DNA from: Isoetes taiwanensis
Taxonomy: Eukaryota; Streptophyta; Lycopodiopsida; Isoetales; Isoetaceae
Length of the DNA: 64,000 nucleotides
Direction: 5' to 3'
NCBI GenBank assembly: GCA_021234155.1
Contig: JAJEKV010000020.1
Location: 9,861,172 to 9,925,171 of the forward strand
This document shows, in pieces, positions 22,687 to 34,395 of this stretch (the stretch's first letter is position 1; every line of letters starts with the position of its first letter). A program made the translations under genes and the position numbers. A model generated the notes under the pieces. It searched no databases and was not told where the DNA came from. It saw only the letters and a list, made by a program, of their open reading frames with translations.

Positions 22687-24533
22687 GTGATCTATGTGTT
22701 TTTCTCATCATTTATTTGAACATGTGTATCATATTTATTGGAGCAAAGTTTTGGTGATTACAAATGTCAATGCTGGATTAATTTCTATTCTGGTTGGAAT
22801 GTAAATGATGTAAATCAAAACCTGTTTGATAAGCTTATGATAGAAACTGACAAGCCAGTGGTGCCTAGCAATGGCATCCAGATCGGCACCAAGGTCAATC
22901 TAAGGTAATCCAGTTTGTCTGTGACTTTTGAGAATGCAATAAGTTCCTTATTAAAGCAACCAAGAATGTAAGCAGTTCCCGGTGCTTGTGATGTATTGTT
23001 GCTGATACTGTAGGCCATTAGCAGCTTTATTAACTAGCTTCTAACATTCCATTGTGTGTTTCTTATTTGCATTAAGTTGCATGGATCCAAGAATGTCTGC
23101 ACTCACTTTAGAGAAGTTCACAATGGTTGAATTCTTAAGTCTCTCGAATGACGATTTTATGTTACAGGTGCTGGCAGAAGAAAATTTTAAGGCTTGTGGT
23201 GCTGCCTATGCAGCTTTATGTAGTGCATTGGGTCCCATATAGAGATGCACTGCCAAACTAGGCAACATGGTTCACAAAGATGTACATTTGACAACTTATT
23301 GATGCTGCAAACCAGCAATAATGTCTGAGTGGCCCAAACCAAGAAAGGCATGGGATGTTCAAAAACGTATTTCGCATTGTATGCAGTGTCAACTTCAAAA
23401 AGCACCTAGCATGTTTATTTGACCAATACTGCACAACAAATTAAATTTATTCCTAAACTCAGGGCATTCTCAAAACTCACTCTCAAATTTGTTGGTGCCG
23501 ATCTGGATGCCAGATCGGGTTTGTCTACTTTCAGCACGTTTTGCATATTGGCACTTGAAATTGCTTACTCATTATGCAATGCTATGAAGAGGTTTGACAT
23601 GCTTTATGCTTAAGAAACTGTGACAGGAAGATCATGTTCTTTATATGGATTCAAGCTTACACATGAAATAGTTAGTAAATTTATGTTTGCAGAGTCCAAA
23701 TTTAGGGCAAGCTCATTGATATCTTTTGAGAGACTATTCTAAACTTTTGGTTGTAACTTGCAGATTGTACCTTGACTACTTCTTGGATCCTGCCAATATT
23801 CGGATTGCAAACAGTGAAATAACACAGCCAATTATCACCGTTGGACTTGGAGCACTTGACTAAGGTCAGGTTCACTAATACTCTTGAAATTTCTGAACTT
23901 ATTTCCACAGCCTATATCCTTGAACTATTTGTCTTAGGAAGAGAAGCTTCCAGTCAGGAACTTCTGTAAGATTATGGCGGTCCAGAAATGAACTTCATCA
24001 GAAATGCATTTTGTTAAAGGTCAAGAGTTGCCAAACTGATGTAGCCACCATTCCGAGACTGAATGCTGCCATTTAGATATAACACTGGAGAATTGATGCC
24101 CCATGAGTCATGGGTGCTTGTGGAATGCCACTAATGCAAGAGCTTTTGAGCTTAAATTATTGCAAATTTGAGTCAATGCCTAAGAAAGGTTTTCAAGGTT
24201 CATCTTCGTCTAGCAACTGAAGTCTTAGGTACATTCCTGAATCCAATGATACCTTTTCCTCCTACTTATTTTGATTCTTATTCTAATTTTTGCTTTTAAT
24301 TTTGGACATGACTTCTCAATCTCGAATATTTAGCCAATATAGGTTTTATGAATATATGCAAATATATGCGCTGGAATGGCATAGAAAATCAAACATGCAC
24401 CCGCAAGTTTCAAGCTGATAATATAAACCCAAATACATTATGCTGCAGGATAGGTGCAAGTAGATGCAAACCATTAAGTAAATATGAGTGATGCCGATAA
24501 ATGGTTTAAGCTTCTTTGCATGTATGAGTTAAA

Positions 24534-24815
24534 CCTTAGATTGTTCTTGCGGGTGTGGAGTTAATCCATGGAACGTTCTTGCATGTCTAGGGACAATTCA
24601 AGGCCATAGGCCAAAGATAAGAATGTTAAGAGTTGAGCTACCCCTTAGATTGTTCTTGCAGGCGTGGAGTTAATCCATGGATTGTTCTTGCATGTCTAGG
24701 GCCAATTCAAGGCCATAGGCTAAAGATAAGAATATTAAGAGAGTTAATCCATGGATTGTTCTTGCATGTCTAGGGCCAATTCAAGGCCATAGGCTAAAGA
24801 TAAGAATATTAAGAG
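24534..24815. repeat. Tandem repeat in the Helitron, 2.7 copies
   Basis: CCTTAGATTGTTCTTGC at 24534 recurs 109 bp later. The portion beginning AGTTAATCCATGGATTGTTC at 24668 is then repeated again at 24742 (74 bp), ending near 24815. Confidence 0.9.
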
Positions 24816-24839
24816 AATTTCGAATATGTGCTAAAACAA

Positions 24840-27800
24840 AATTCAAAATATGATGTATAGACTCTTTACAGAATTGTATCATCTTTGGTTTGCTTTGTTT
24901 TTTTATTGGAAAAGACATGCAATTTTCACTCATATATAATGCAGTTACATTTTTTTCATTTCATATTTTGTTTGATCTAATTTCGTTGCAATTGATTTTT
25001 ATGCTGACGCGTGTCATGTTTAGGCCCTATTGCACTTCTCACTTTTCATTTCTCACCTTTCATTTGCACTTCATGCCATGGTTCTTTCTTGCTCTGCAAG
25101 CCATCCCCTATCCCTGGCACTATGCGCCCAAGGATCCGGCCGACCACAGCAAGCTACAACCGACTAGCACGATGGGCGAGTCATGTGGTTCCAAGATGGT
25201 AATCGCTCTGCCCCATTTCTGTTGCTCGGATCTACTACTCTAAAAGCCATTGCTTTATGTAGCCCTCAAATGTCCAAGGTGTTAGACCTATTTGAAGCTT
25301 TTCTCGTTAAGGTAGGCGAGGTATATCCCGTTAAGCGAGCGTAGGAGGTCATGGTGTCTTCTGTAATGGATTGGGGCTGGAATCCTTCAATTTCGACTAC
25401 TTTTTTTTGCCAGAATATTCCTACGCATCGAGCACAGTTTAGGTTATTCCTGTGAACCTGTCGTATCCAAAAATACAGGCACCACTCAGTGGGTCTCCTG
25501 CAGGAAGATTGTAAAATGATTGAGGAATTTGAACAAAGGAAACATGTGAACTGTAGACAATATATGGCAAAAGGATTTGCAAAAAAGGAAGGGTGAAGAA
25601 TTCTGCATTTGAATGCCAAGCCCATAGTTGAGATTTCCACATTTGAAGTTATGTGGAACTCACGGAATCTGCAGGGCTTATTACATTCATCTCGTGAGTA
25701 TACAAAAAAACTCGTTTGTAATGTAGAATATAATAGATTAGGAGGCATTGAATCATATCTGTGAATATGGAAAAACTTGTTTGTAATGTAGAATAGTGTA
25801 GGACATGATAGATCAGGAATGAATTGAACCATAGTTAAATGTGTACTTACCTTTCCTCTTCGCAAATATTGCACCCTTTGGCCAACAGTTTCTGCTTGCA
25901 ATGCCTCTCTGCCTGCAATGCCTCACAGTGTGCTTTGAGATCATCATTACCACCATCATCTAAAACAAGCACCAATATGCTGACTATATTATGCCAGATC
26001 AAAAGCCCTACTCTAATTTTGCTTGCAGGCCTTCTCCTAGTCCTCATTAGTTCTGCGAATGGACTCTTTATATGCACTTCTAATCCATTCGTATCAGCCA
26101 TGTTGCTTTGATTTTGATGTGGATCTTGCATAAAGCTCTATGTACTAGATGAAACACAAGGGTCTTTTAAATTCAATTTTTGGACTTGCCAAATTTTCAA
26201 ACAGCAGCAGCATTGTGATGGCTTCTTTATTGGTTTAGATACCGAACCTTTATAGAGATTTCCATTAATGCATCAACTTAAATGTAGTATCAAGTGATTG
26301 AATAGGAACAATGTTGTAGTAAGCTGCTTTGGATTCTTTCTTGGCTTATTATCTGTTTGCACATGATTGTCCAATGTCCCGCCAACCGGATGGGGGCGAT
26401 AAAAAATGTCCAAACTTCAGCAGGAGCTAGGCGGCCCGACATAATGTGTAATGGTTTTGCAAAAACAGGGTCCTGAGCAATGGATTTGGGTATCAAAATT
26501 GTTGAAACTGCATTTAGACACAGAAATGGGCAAGGCCGATTTAACCGCCAGAAATGGGCCATTTTGTTGTCATTCTAAAGCGCCTTTATCTTTGTTGTCC
26601 CTTTATTTTGCTCAGAAGTTAAAGTGCAAAATTCGATTGAGAGCAAACACGTATGCATTTTTCTATTTTCTATGATGTATTTTGTAGTGTATATGTATTA
26701 ATTCTATTGTTTATTTAAAAATATATATATATAAGAAGAAAATTTTAGGCCCCATGAGTTATGAGTCTCTCCTCTTTAACATCTCTTCTTCCATTGACTC
26801 TCGTGTTGCCTTTTATTTTTTGGCTTACAAACCCATGTCCAATGCTTCTATTGTACCTGTGTAAAAAGAGTCATAGTGTCATTTATTAATGTCGAGATCA
26901 ATGTCCATCGCGACAAATCAAGAATGCAGATATACCGATATTTGCAGATAATTTTTAGTGTGGTTTAATCGCCCACGCTTTATCGCCAATTGCAACATGT
27001 AGGAACAATGTTGCTAGAAACAAACTTATCTAAAACAAAGACTTAGTACTTAATGAAAAAGATTCAGTTGAAAATCATGGAAAATCATTGGTTTAATGTC
27101 GCATGCTTCGGAATGTATTTTGTAATGTTTCAAACCAACACAAATTCATTACTAAGCGAAGAACCATAATCAAACGTTGGACATTAATAGCGGATCTATT
27201 CAATACGTGTTTGGAACCAAAGAATCAGCACGGCCTTGGTGAGCAAATTTCTTTTGTAGGCTATAATTATGTGTCTAACATACTAAAAACTTTGGAGATT
27301 GTTTAGCGGCCACTTTCAAAATTTGCGTGATTCAAAGCCACTCAAAGTTAATATCCCTATAAATTCTAACTGCATCTCTTTGAAGCTATTAGTTCTGATT
27401 GTCATCTAAGCACACTTTGCATGTCGAACTTGGTTTGTCATGCAATGCTATCAACCATGTCATCACACCATAGATTTAGGATTGAAGGTTTGAGGTATAG
27501 GATTTGTGTGTTTAGATAGGATATCATGACTATTATATCAAGTAAATTTAATTCTTTAAAAATGGAGACATTAGATTAAACGTGTTAGATCTACATGCGA
27601 ATCACACGATAAAAAATGATGTTGCAAAAAGTGTTTTATAAAGTTATGGTTTAAGGTTTACGTATATGGATTTAGGATTCAAGGACTTAGCATTTTATGA
27701 ATTCTAAAGAACTTGAAGGATGTAACATGCAGCTCATAGATGAAGCACGTAATTCTATCAACTATAGGGCATACGATTTGTTTAAAGTATGCTTTCATAA

Positions 27801-28035
27801 AGCAGGTCAATGTGTGCTTTGATAAAGAAGCAGCAGCATTTTTTAAAATTAGCCTCTAGGCTTTCCATTATTCCTATCCTATCCATGGCTAATGCCTGAC
27901 ATCCCTAAACCCTTTCACACAAAATCTAAACCCTTCACATTTCGCACTCCATTAACTCATAGACGTGATTACATTACCAACTTTTTAGTTCATCTGCAAA
28001 CTCCATTACAACTACCCATTCTAGGCGTCCGTGAT
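24840..28035. other. Remaining Helitron interior without recognisable gene
   Basis: There are scattered open frames (25266-25901, minus, 211 codons with many Cys and aromatic residues; 26451-26675, plus), none with a motif I recognise. The frame at 25266-25901 is long for AT-rich DNA, but its composition does not look like a conserved domain. Confidence 0.35.
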
Positions 28036-28084
28036 TAATGCCCGGCATCGCCGGGCACACGTTTCTAGTGATAACTAATATATT

Positions 28085-28445
28085 AACATGTTCAATGATG
28101 TGATCCGGAGGACGGATCAGCCAGCGAGGCCAGCGGACGGGGATCCCGGAGGATCCATTCCATTTAGTGTGTGATCCCGGAGACGGATCACCAAGCAAGT
28201 AACTGGATCCCGAGGAGGGATCCGTTTTTAGTGTGATTAGTGAGGACGGGATCACATTACAGCGACGCGGGATCTCGGAGGGAGGAGGGATCCCGCTTTT
28301 TTTCATGTGTGATCCCGAGGACGGGATCACCGGGTGACAACGGACGTGGGATCCGGGAGGAGGGATCACGCTTTTAACCGAGTGTGATCCCTGAGGATTC
28401 GGATCACCAAGTAAAAGGGACGGGGATCCCTGAGAGGGATCCCCG
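28085..28445. repeat. Internal GATC palindrome array of element B
   Basis: Repeated GGATCCCGGAGG and TGATCCCGGAGACGGATCACC motifs. It is the counterpart of 13745-14040, with the same left and right flanks, and begins directly after the Helitron insertion point. Confidence 0.85.
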
Positions 28446-28499
28446 TGACGTATTTTTATTACTTTTGATCCTATGGTCTAAGGTCAATGGTCTAAACTC

Positions 28500-29640
28500 C
28501 TGGGCTAAACTCTAAACCTTTTATCCTATGGTCTTACCCTTAGAAATTGAAATCATATTTAACCATTTGTAATAAACGGATAGTACAACGGTTGGCTCAT
28601 GAGTCTATATATACTCTTGCCTTACTTGTTCTTGTAGAAAGTTAGTTGGTTTTGGGCTTGAGTTCAAGAGTAGCTCTCCCGCCAGCTTTGCTTACTATTC
28701 AAGCCAAGTGATGTGGATGGTGAGGACCCGACAATAGCTTGTCGAGCAAGTGCCATCAATGCCCACAGCCTTTGAGAATATTCTTGTCCACTTGAATGAA
28801 ATTCAGAGGATGTGGGCCTAGAGTTCTTCAACCCTCGACGGCATCAAAACGCTCGAAAGTAAGCATGTTGTTGTCTTCCTTCATATTCATGTTCTACTTT
28901 CATATTAATCTTTTTCAAAGTCAGATTTAATTAAAGTGGGACTCATTCCATTCCCACTTTTTTCGAACCCTATATTTTACACAAAAGGAGCACCCCAACC
29001 CCAAAACTGCCCTTAATTCAATTTTTGTCATTCATATGCATCCAAGCTTTCTCCCGTTTTTCTGACATCGAAGTCGAGTCCCCCGCTTTGGGGCTTATTT
29101 GTCATTCAAAATAAGAGTTTTTCGCCAAGTGAGGGTGAATTCCTTTACCAAGACATTTTTGGTTCTATTTTCTTAGGTGGGTAGACAAGAGATTACAAAT
29201 TCCAACAAAAATTAAGCAAATTGTTTACTTAATCACCAAAAAATACTAGTTTTGAGATACCTTATATTTACAAATGGGCTCATTACAATATATATTACAA
29301 GGTGAAGAGACCATAGTGGTCGATTATCACAATGATTACACCCCTCTTCACACATGAACCACCTAGTGCAAATGGTGCGGAGCTCTGCCCAAGTCAGGAG
29401 CAACTTACGACGATAGAACTTTGTATGAGGAGTTCCTTCATAGGCCACGTGCTTGTATGTCCAACTGATGTCACCACCTCTTCTCAAAGATCTTTCTTCA
29501 ATGAACGGTCTTTTCATTGCTCACAAGCATGTACTATCCGGGTCGAGATAAGGGACCGCAAAAGACAAAATCGTGTTAGTCAAGTGATGCTACTGACAAA
29601 AAAATAACATAAAACAGTTCTTAGGGCCATTTTTGAAAAA
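28500..29640. other. Element B interior, unrecognised sequence
   Basis: No counterpart in element A. CTATATATACTCTTGCC near 28604 looks like a TATA box followed by a short leader, but no gene follows that I can identify. A minus-strand frame at 29233-29517 is open without a recognised domain. Confidence 0.35.
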
Positions 29641-30185
29641 TAGGTTGAGAGCCTTTTCATTCGAGTGAAATGAAAGGCAACCAAAGCTTAAAAACAAAGT
29701 TTTAGGGTTAGAAGGCCTTTCACTCATGAGTCGAGAAAGGCGCCAAAGCAAAAAACGGGGTTTTAGGGTCGGAAAGGCCTTTCTACTGAAGCCCGGAAAA
29801 GGCGCTCAAAGTTTAAAACACGTGGTTTTAGGGGTTGGGCTTTTCTCGACCAGCGAAGCCGAGAAAGGCAAACAAAAGCAAAAACGGTGTTTTAGGGAAT
29901 GGCACTTTCTCGACTCGCGATGCGGGAAAGGCAGCTCAAAGCCGAAAAACGTGTTTTAGGGTCGGTTTCTAATCGCTAGCCTGAACGGCAAACAAAAGCA
30001 AAAACGCAGGTTTTAGGGTCAAGGCTCTTCTCGACTCATGAGTCGGGGAAAGGCAACAAAGCTAAAAACACAGGTTTTAGGTTAGAAGGCCTCTTTCGAC
30101 TCATGAGTGGGAAAGGCAGCTCAAAGCGAAAAACACAGGTTTTAGGGTTGAAGGTCTTTTCTACTTTGCGAAGTCGAGAAAGGCC
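29640..30185. repeat. Minisatellite, about 8 copies of a 60-65-bp unit with a palindromic core
   Basis: AAAAACRCAGGTTTTAGGGT recurs with GTTTTAGG cores at about 29699, 29759, 29824, 29889, 29952, 30009, 30073 and 30139. Each is followed by CTTTCTCGACTCATGAGTCG then AGAAAGGC or a decayed form. CTCGACTCATGAGTCGAG is a perfect palindrome, so each unit could form a stem. Confidence 0.88.
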
Positions 30186-30194
30186 AAAGGAGAG

Positions 30195-30385
30195 ATTAAT
30201 TAGCACACCTTAATTAGCACACATTAGTACTTTATACTACCACAATTAGCACACAATTAGTACTTTTATACTACCACAATTAGTATTAGCACACATTAGC
30301 ATTTTATACATTAGTACACATTAGTATTAGCACACATTAGCATTTTATACTAGCACACATTAGTATTAGCACACACTATACTATA
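30195..30385. repeat. Short-period repeat of TTAGCACACATTAGTA
   Basis: About ten imperfect copies of TTAGCACACATTAG, interspersed with TTTTATACTACCACAA, directly after the minisatellite. Confidence 0.85.
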
Positions 30386-30699
30386 CTATGTATTTTTTAA
30401 TAAACACAATATTTTATGTATTTTCTATGAAAAATTACCCTCCCCATAAATTTCCTATGTATTTTCTATGAAAAATAGACCCTCCCCATGTATTTATATA
30501 ATGGACATCATATACACCTATAATGCACATTATAACAACTGAAAAATAATTTACCCTACTTACCCTTACAACTAATAATAATGCGACTTATTAAACAACT
30601 CACTAATAATAACAACTCACTCTACGTGACTTATTAAAAAGACTTATTTAATTGTTTCTTATACCCCGCCCTTTTTTCCCTTCAATATTTGAATTTTAA

Positions 30700-32110
30700 A
30701 ATTTGGTACACACCTTTGTGCCGCAGATTCTGTTGTACCACTTGGAAAGGAGAAACCACGGTTTTTCCTAAGCAGATCTGGAACCACTTAATCCGTCGAA
30801 AGGGAAGAAAGGGAATGAGAGCTTCTTAAAGGCTATGGTGGTGGAGCTTTTTTTAGAAGGTTTCTTGCCGAATCTAAATCAGCAACAGACCTGAGATCAA
30901 ATCGGTGACTCCCCTCCTGTTTCTTCATCTCCGGCACCTAGAACGAGCCTGATCTCCTCCTCTTCCACTTTCATACCCTTCCTCTCTGGTTTATTCTTCT
31001 CCAGCTCCGGTTGAAACGGCCGGATCCCCACCGCCCCCTTTGCCTACTCATCACTGCGCCAAAAGGGCGGTTGAATCGGCTTGAATGGAGGCGCTTTGAA
31101 TCGCCGCCTGCGGAGCCATGCAGCGAAGGAAAAGGGCCATTCTTCTCCATCTCCACGGTTATTACGAAAAGCCACGGGAAGAAAGCTTGTGGCCATATTT
31201 GAATCGGCGAGAAGCGGGGCTCTTTAGGCAAGAGATCTTAGGCACGAACGGTCCGGAAGGATGGAAAAGGATCCGCCGTGGGGAAGGATCGGAAGAAGCT
31301 TGGCGGCTCTAAAAAAGAAGCTTGGAAGCTTCGGGAAGGATCGAAGGCCTCGTAGCTTGGGCAGCTCTAAAAGGAGCGCGGTGAACCGGGCAAAGAAGTG
31401 CGTGAAACCGCAAAGAAGTGCTCGTATCTCCTCAAAGTCTGTAGAGGAATTAATAAGCATCAATGATAATCGACTGTGTTGAAGCCGCCGCGATGAATTA
31501 GTGGTTGCTGAGCAAGTTCGTGGAGGAGAAATCAGAGTATAGATGGTCGGACGAATCTCTTTGTTTCCAAGAGGATAGTACTAAAGCAAAAGAACCAACA
31601 AGTTTTAAACCGGAAACGAGACATGGGAGATCCCTTTGGGCCTTTTTTCCGAGAGTACTGGATCGGGCAGCACCGAGTTACGGAATTGCCGATAGAATCA
31701 GGGCAAGTGATGATTCATGCATGGATTTGTGAAGGTTTTGTGCAACGTGATCATGCCATGGAGGCTTCGGGTGTATGCCCAACGCTTCACCGCCATAGCC
31801 CGGGAAAAGTACTAGTTTCCACCATGTTTTTTCGCAGGGTTGAATCTAGGCACAACCATCGGTGGGTCTTCTTAAAGGCCATAGAGAGAGCTTGGTTTTG
31901 GGATTGGGAGGAGGCGGAGCACCTTGCTATTCGCACACCGCACTAGGAAATTTGTGTAGGTTTTGGATAGGCTTTTTGTATCACGTGGATATAGTCTCTA
32001 AAAAAGCATAGATTTCTGAGTAATCGCATATAACGCATATAGGGCAATAGAGTGGAGCTCTGATCAATTCGCTGTTGCATAGGTCTTCAGGAAAGACTCT
32101 TCAATTCTAC
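30700..32110. other. Element B interior, mixed-composition sequence with short ORFs
   Basis: Several frames are open (30971-31231 minus; 31261-31482 plus, Lys/Arg/Ser rich; 31623-31946 plus, rich in Trp and His). AAGCTTGG-type motifs are repeated near 31295-31335. No known domain is evident. It could be a fragment captured by the transposon, but no parent is recognisable. Confidence 0.3.
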
Positions 32111-32224
32111 TTCAAGAGTCGAGAATACATATTTTTTTATTAAATCAATTAAATTGTTTTATATTTAATTAAATTAATTATTAATTATATTTTAATATTA
32201 TTATTTTTAATCTCAAGGGATATA

Positions 32225-32500
32225 TTCCCTTTAGTTATTTTGGTTTCCCTCTTCCCCCCCTTCATCTCTTCCCCTAACTCTTCCCTTGCCCCTTTTCTCA
32301 CCCTTCCCCCACCTCCTTTGCCCTCTTTTCTCACCCCCCCTTCCCTACCTCCCTTGCCCTTCTCCTCCCCCCCTTTCGAGAACTCACCTCCCCTTGCCCC
32401 CCTTTTCAAAACTTCCTCCTCCTTCTTCTAACTTATCCTTCTATGGCCTCTATCAACTTTTCCCCCAACTTCTCCCCTTCCCTTCCCCCCCCATCTAACA
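32225..32500. repeat. Polypyrimidine tract
   Basis: About 275 bp that is almost only C and T on the plus strand (runs such as CCCTTCCCCCACCTCC). Frames encoding Pro/Leu/Ser on plus and Gly/Lys/Glu on minus follow from the composition. Confidence 0.9.
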
Positions 32501-32899
32501 ACGATTCAATGTAAAAATTTATCCCATTTTCGGCCGAGTCCCAAAATTAGAGATTTGTCCCACTTTAATTAAATAACGACTTTTTCTATGATCCCTCATG
32601 GTTCATGCAGACCGTGGAGAATGGGGGATTGAAGAGACCCCTAGGCCTCTTGACTATGATCCCTGTGTAGTAGGCCAACCCATAGGGCATTGCTTTGGGA
32701 ATTGAAGAAGTGTATTATCCAGGGCAAGGCTTTGAAGCATTTGCCCTAGCTACTTGGGGTTGTTCTGGGAAGGCAACACCCTAAAAGCTTTGCTTCGAGG
32801 AAATGTATCGCGACCTGAGGTCGCAAAAAAGAAGGTTCCGATTAGGGATGTCCTAGAGGGTCTGCGATCCAACCCTATGCGATATCTTCGATCACATGA

Positions 32900-33235
32900 T
32901 GTGGAGACTACACTCTCTCGTGCAGCGAACTTCTTAGATAGAAATTGGCGGGTGCTTCACAATTCCTCTGCTCCCCAAGAACGAAATCTTGGACCCGGCC
33001 TCAGATGGATGTAGCACGCCCAAACAAGCATCCGCCACCCCTTGAATATCGGTACAAAATGCTCTTGGGATACCAATGTAAGTTGCCATGATCAAACAGC
33101 CATTTGGAGGTGATTCGAGTCGTATTTCAGCCCTGTGAAAAAAATACATTAAACGTAAAATGACAATGCTTGTTCTGACCCTTGAAGTTTGCTATGAATG
33201 AAAAAGAATACTTACCTCTTCTCTCTTCTCCTCTA
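32900..33235 (-). pseudogene. 5' remnant of the MULE transposase gene in element B
   Basis: About 90% identical by eye to 16880-17215 in element A, including the intron junctions (GAAGAG|GTAAGT and the acceptor before GGCTGAAATAC on the minus strand). Homology stops abruptly at about 32900 (CACTCTCTCGTGCA). The rest of the transposase is absent. Confidence 0.8.
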
Positions 33236-33484
33236 ACTTCGTCCATGCTGCCGCAGATTCCGTAGCGCATTAAGCTCTCCATGCCTCGCTACATCGACAT
33301 CAAACGCAAGCGGGGAAGAACCCACTCGGATGGTGATCCCGGAGGGTGGTCTCTCGGTAACGTCCACGTGTTTTCATTGTATTGGTGCGGCTGGCAAAAT
33401 TCAAACCGACCATTGTTTAGTCCATGCCGCTATCTCCATCGTCCAAACGTTGTCATATACCGCCTCAGGAATCACGGGTGCAAA

Positions 33485-34137
33485 GGACGTGGTGATCGGG
33501 AGGATGGTGTAGATCACCGGATCTAACGGGCCATCCAAGATACCACCATGGTTTGCATCTAACGGTGATCGGGATCACGCGGGATCCCGTCACCCGATCG
33601 GGATCCGGGGAGGAGGATCACTCTACGGATAGCATCCGTGCCCTATCGCCCACCGGGGTGATCCGGAGGAGGGGATCCGCGTCCCGGTGCCCGGGATCCC
33701 GAGAGGGGATTACCTCGGGATAGCGCCCGCTATCAGCCACACATAGGGTGATCGGGAGGAGGGGATCCGTTCCGGTGCCCGGGATCCCGGAGGAGGGATC
33801 ACCCTGGGATAGCGTCCGCCGATTATCACCGCCGGGTGATCCGGAGGAGGGGATCCGCCCGAGGTGCCCGGGATCCCGGAGGAGGGGATCACCGGGCAGA
33901 TAGCTGGCCCGGCCAAGCAATGGCCAGCGACCGGGGATCCCGAGGAGGGGATCGCGTGGATGATCCTGAGGCGCCGGATCTCCGAGGCGGACGGGTCCGG
34001 GATTGCACGGGGTTTGACGGAGGGGATGGTCCGGGCCGACGTGGCGTCTGCCGTACCTCAGAATGGAGACCCCGTTCGACGGTATATTTATCTCCGGGAT
34101 CACCGAATCAAGGGTAAAAGTATCCTGAGCCCTAGTG
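33485..34137 (-). repeat. Right terminal array of element B
   Basis: Units with GGTGATCCGGAGGAGGGGATCC end in ACGGTATATTTATCTCCGGG, ATCACCGAATCAAGGGTAAA and GTATCCTGAGCCCTAGTG. The last 60 bp are a near-perfect reverse complement of the left terminus of element A (9682-9735), better preserved than A's own right end. Confidence 0.85.
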
Positions 34138-34315
34138 TTTTTCTATTTTGGATTTTTTTTCACACCTTTTTTTTTTCTTTTTTCTGTTTTGGTAGTGGTC
34201 TAGCAAAAGAAAGAAAGGACAGTATTCGATCTTGTGTTCCGGTGCCTGCTAGCTTCAACGAAATCTTATTACCGGAATGCACTTCTTCAAACGCAGATAG
34301 GAACACGATCCACAG

Positions 34316-34384
34316 GTAAGAGACTCTGTTCCTTGTTTTTTCTGTATGGATGGAGTCTTATGCATTCTAACGATTGTCTTAAAG
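34316..34384 (+). other. Probable 5'-UTR intron of the SDR gene
   Basis: GATCCACAG|GTAAGAG at 34315/34316 and a T-rich tract ending GTCTTAAAG|GCGGAG at 34384/34385 give a 69-bp candidate intron, 11 bp before the start codon. Confidence 0.6.
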
Positions 34385-34395
34385 GCGGAGGGACA

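Larger units (their letters stand above)
22054..28068 (+). mobile_element. Non-autonomous Helitron, 6,015 bp, with both ends defined
   Basis: The 3' end shows the hallmark hairpin TGCCCGGC-ATC-GCCGGGCA (28039-28057), then CACGTTT and CTAG (28065-28068), followed by host T. The 5' end is TCTTCTTTATTAAAAAGG at 22054, preceded by host A. Element A at 13722-13740 has the uninterrupted site (GGTCGGGCTA|TGATAAAT), matching GGTCGGCCTA at 22044-22053 and TGATAACTAA at 28069. So the insertion went between A and T with no duplication, as Helitrons do. No Rep or helicase motifs are seen, so it is non-autonomous. It contains exon-like fragments and tandem repeats described separately. Confidence 0.9.
18229..34137 (+). 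mobile_element. Element B: second copy of the Ulp1-MULE family, split by a Helitron and internally replaced
   Basis: The left terminus GGCTCGGGATACTTACCTTG at 18229 and the right terminus GTATCCTGAGCCCTAGTG (34120-34137) are inverted copies. Colinear with A: left array 18229-19045, Ulp1-like gene 19391-21738, trailer to about 22053, internal GATC array 28085-28445, a 5' piece of the transposase gene 32900-33235, and right array 33485-34137. Two differences stand out: a Helitron occupies 22054-28068, and about 28500-32900 has no counterpart in A and replaces nearly all of the transposase gene. B starts about 25 bp after A ends and is non-autonomous. Confidence 0.75.

Noticed and set aside
32185-32498. 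Pro/Leu-rich and Gly/Lys/Glu-rich ORFs
   Set aside because: Produced by the polypyrimidine tract; low-complexity in every frame.
34120-34137. Element A/B as a CACTA (EnSpm) transposon because the end reads ...CTAGTG
   Set aside because: Only this terminus shows the complete TAGTG; the transposase motifs are of MULE/SWIM type. Kept as an open alternative in the element notes rather than as the call.
33618-34319. ORFs of 93-161 codons across the right array of element B
   Set aside because: Same repetitive composition as the other arrays; no domain, and they cross the transposon terminus.
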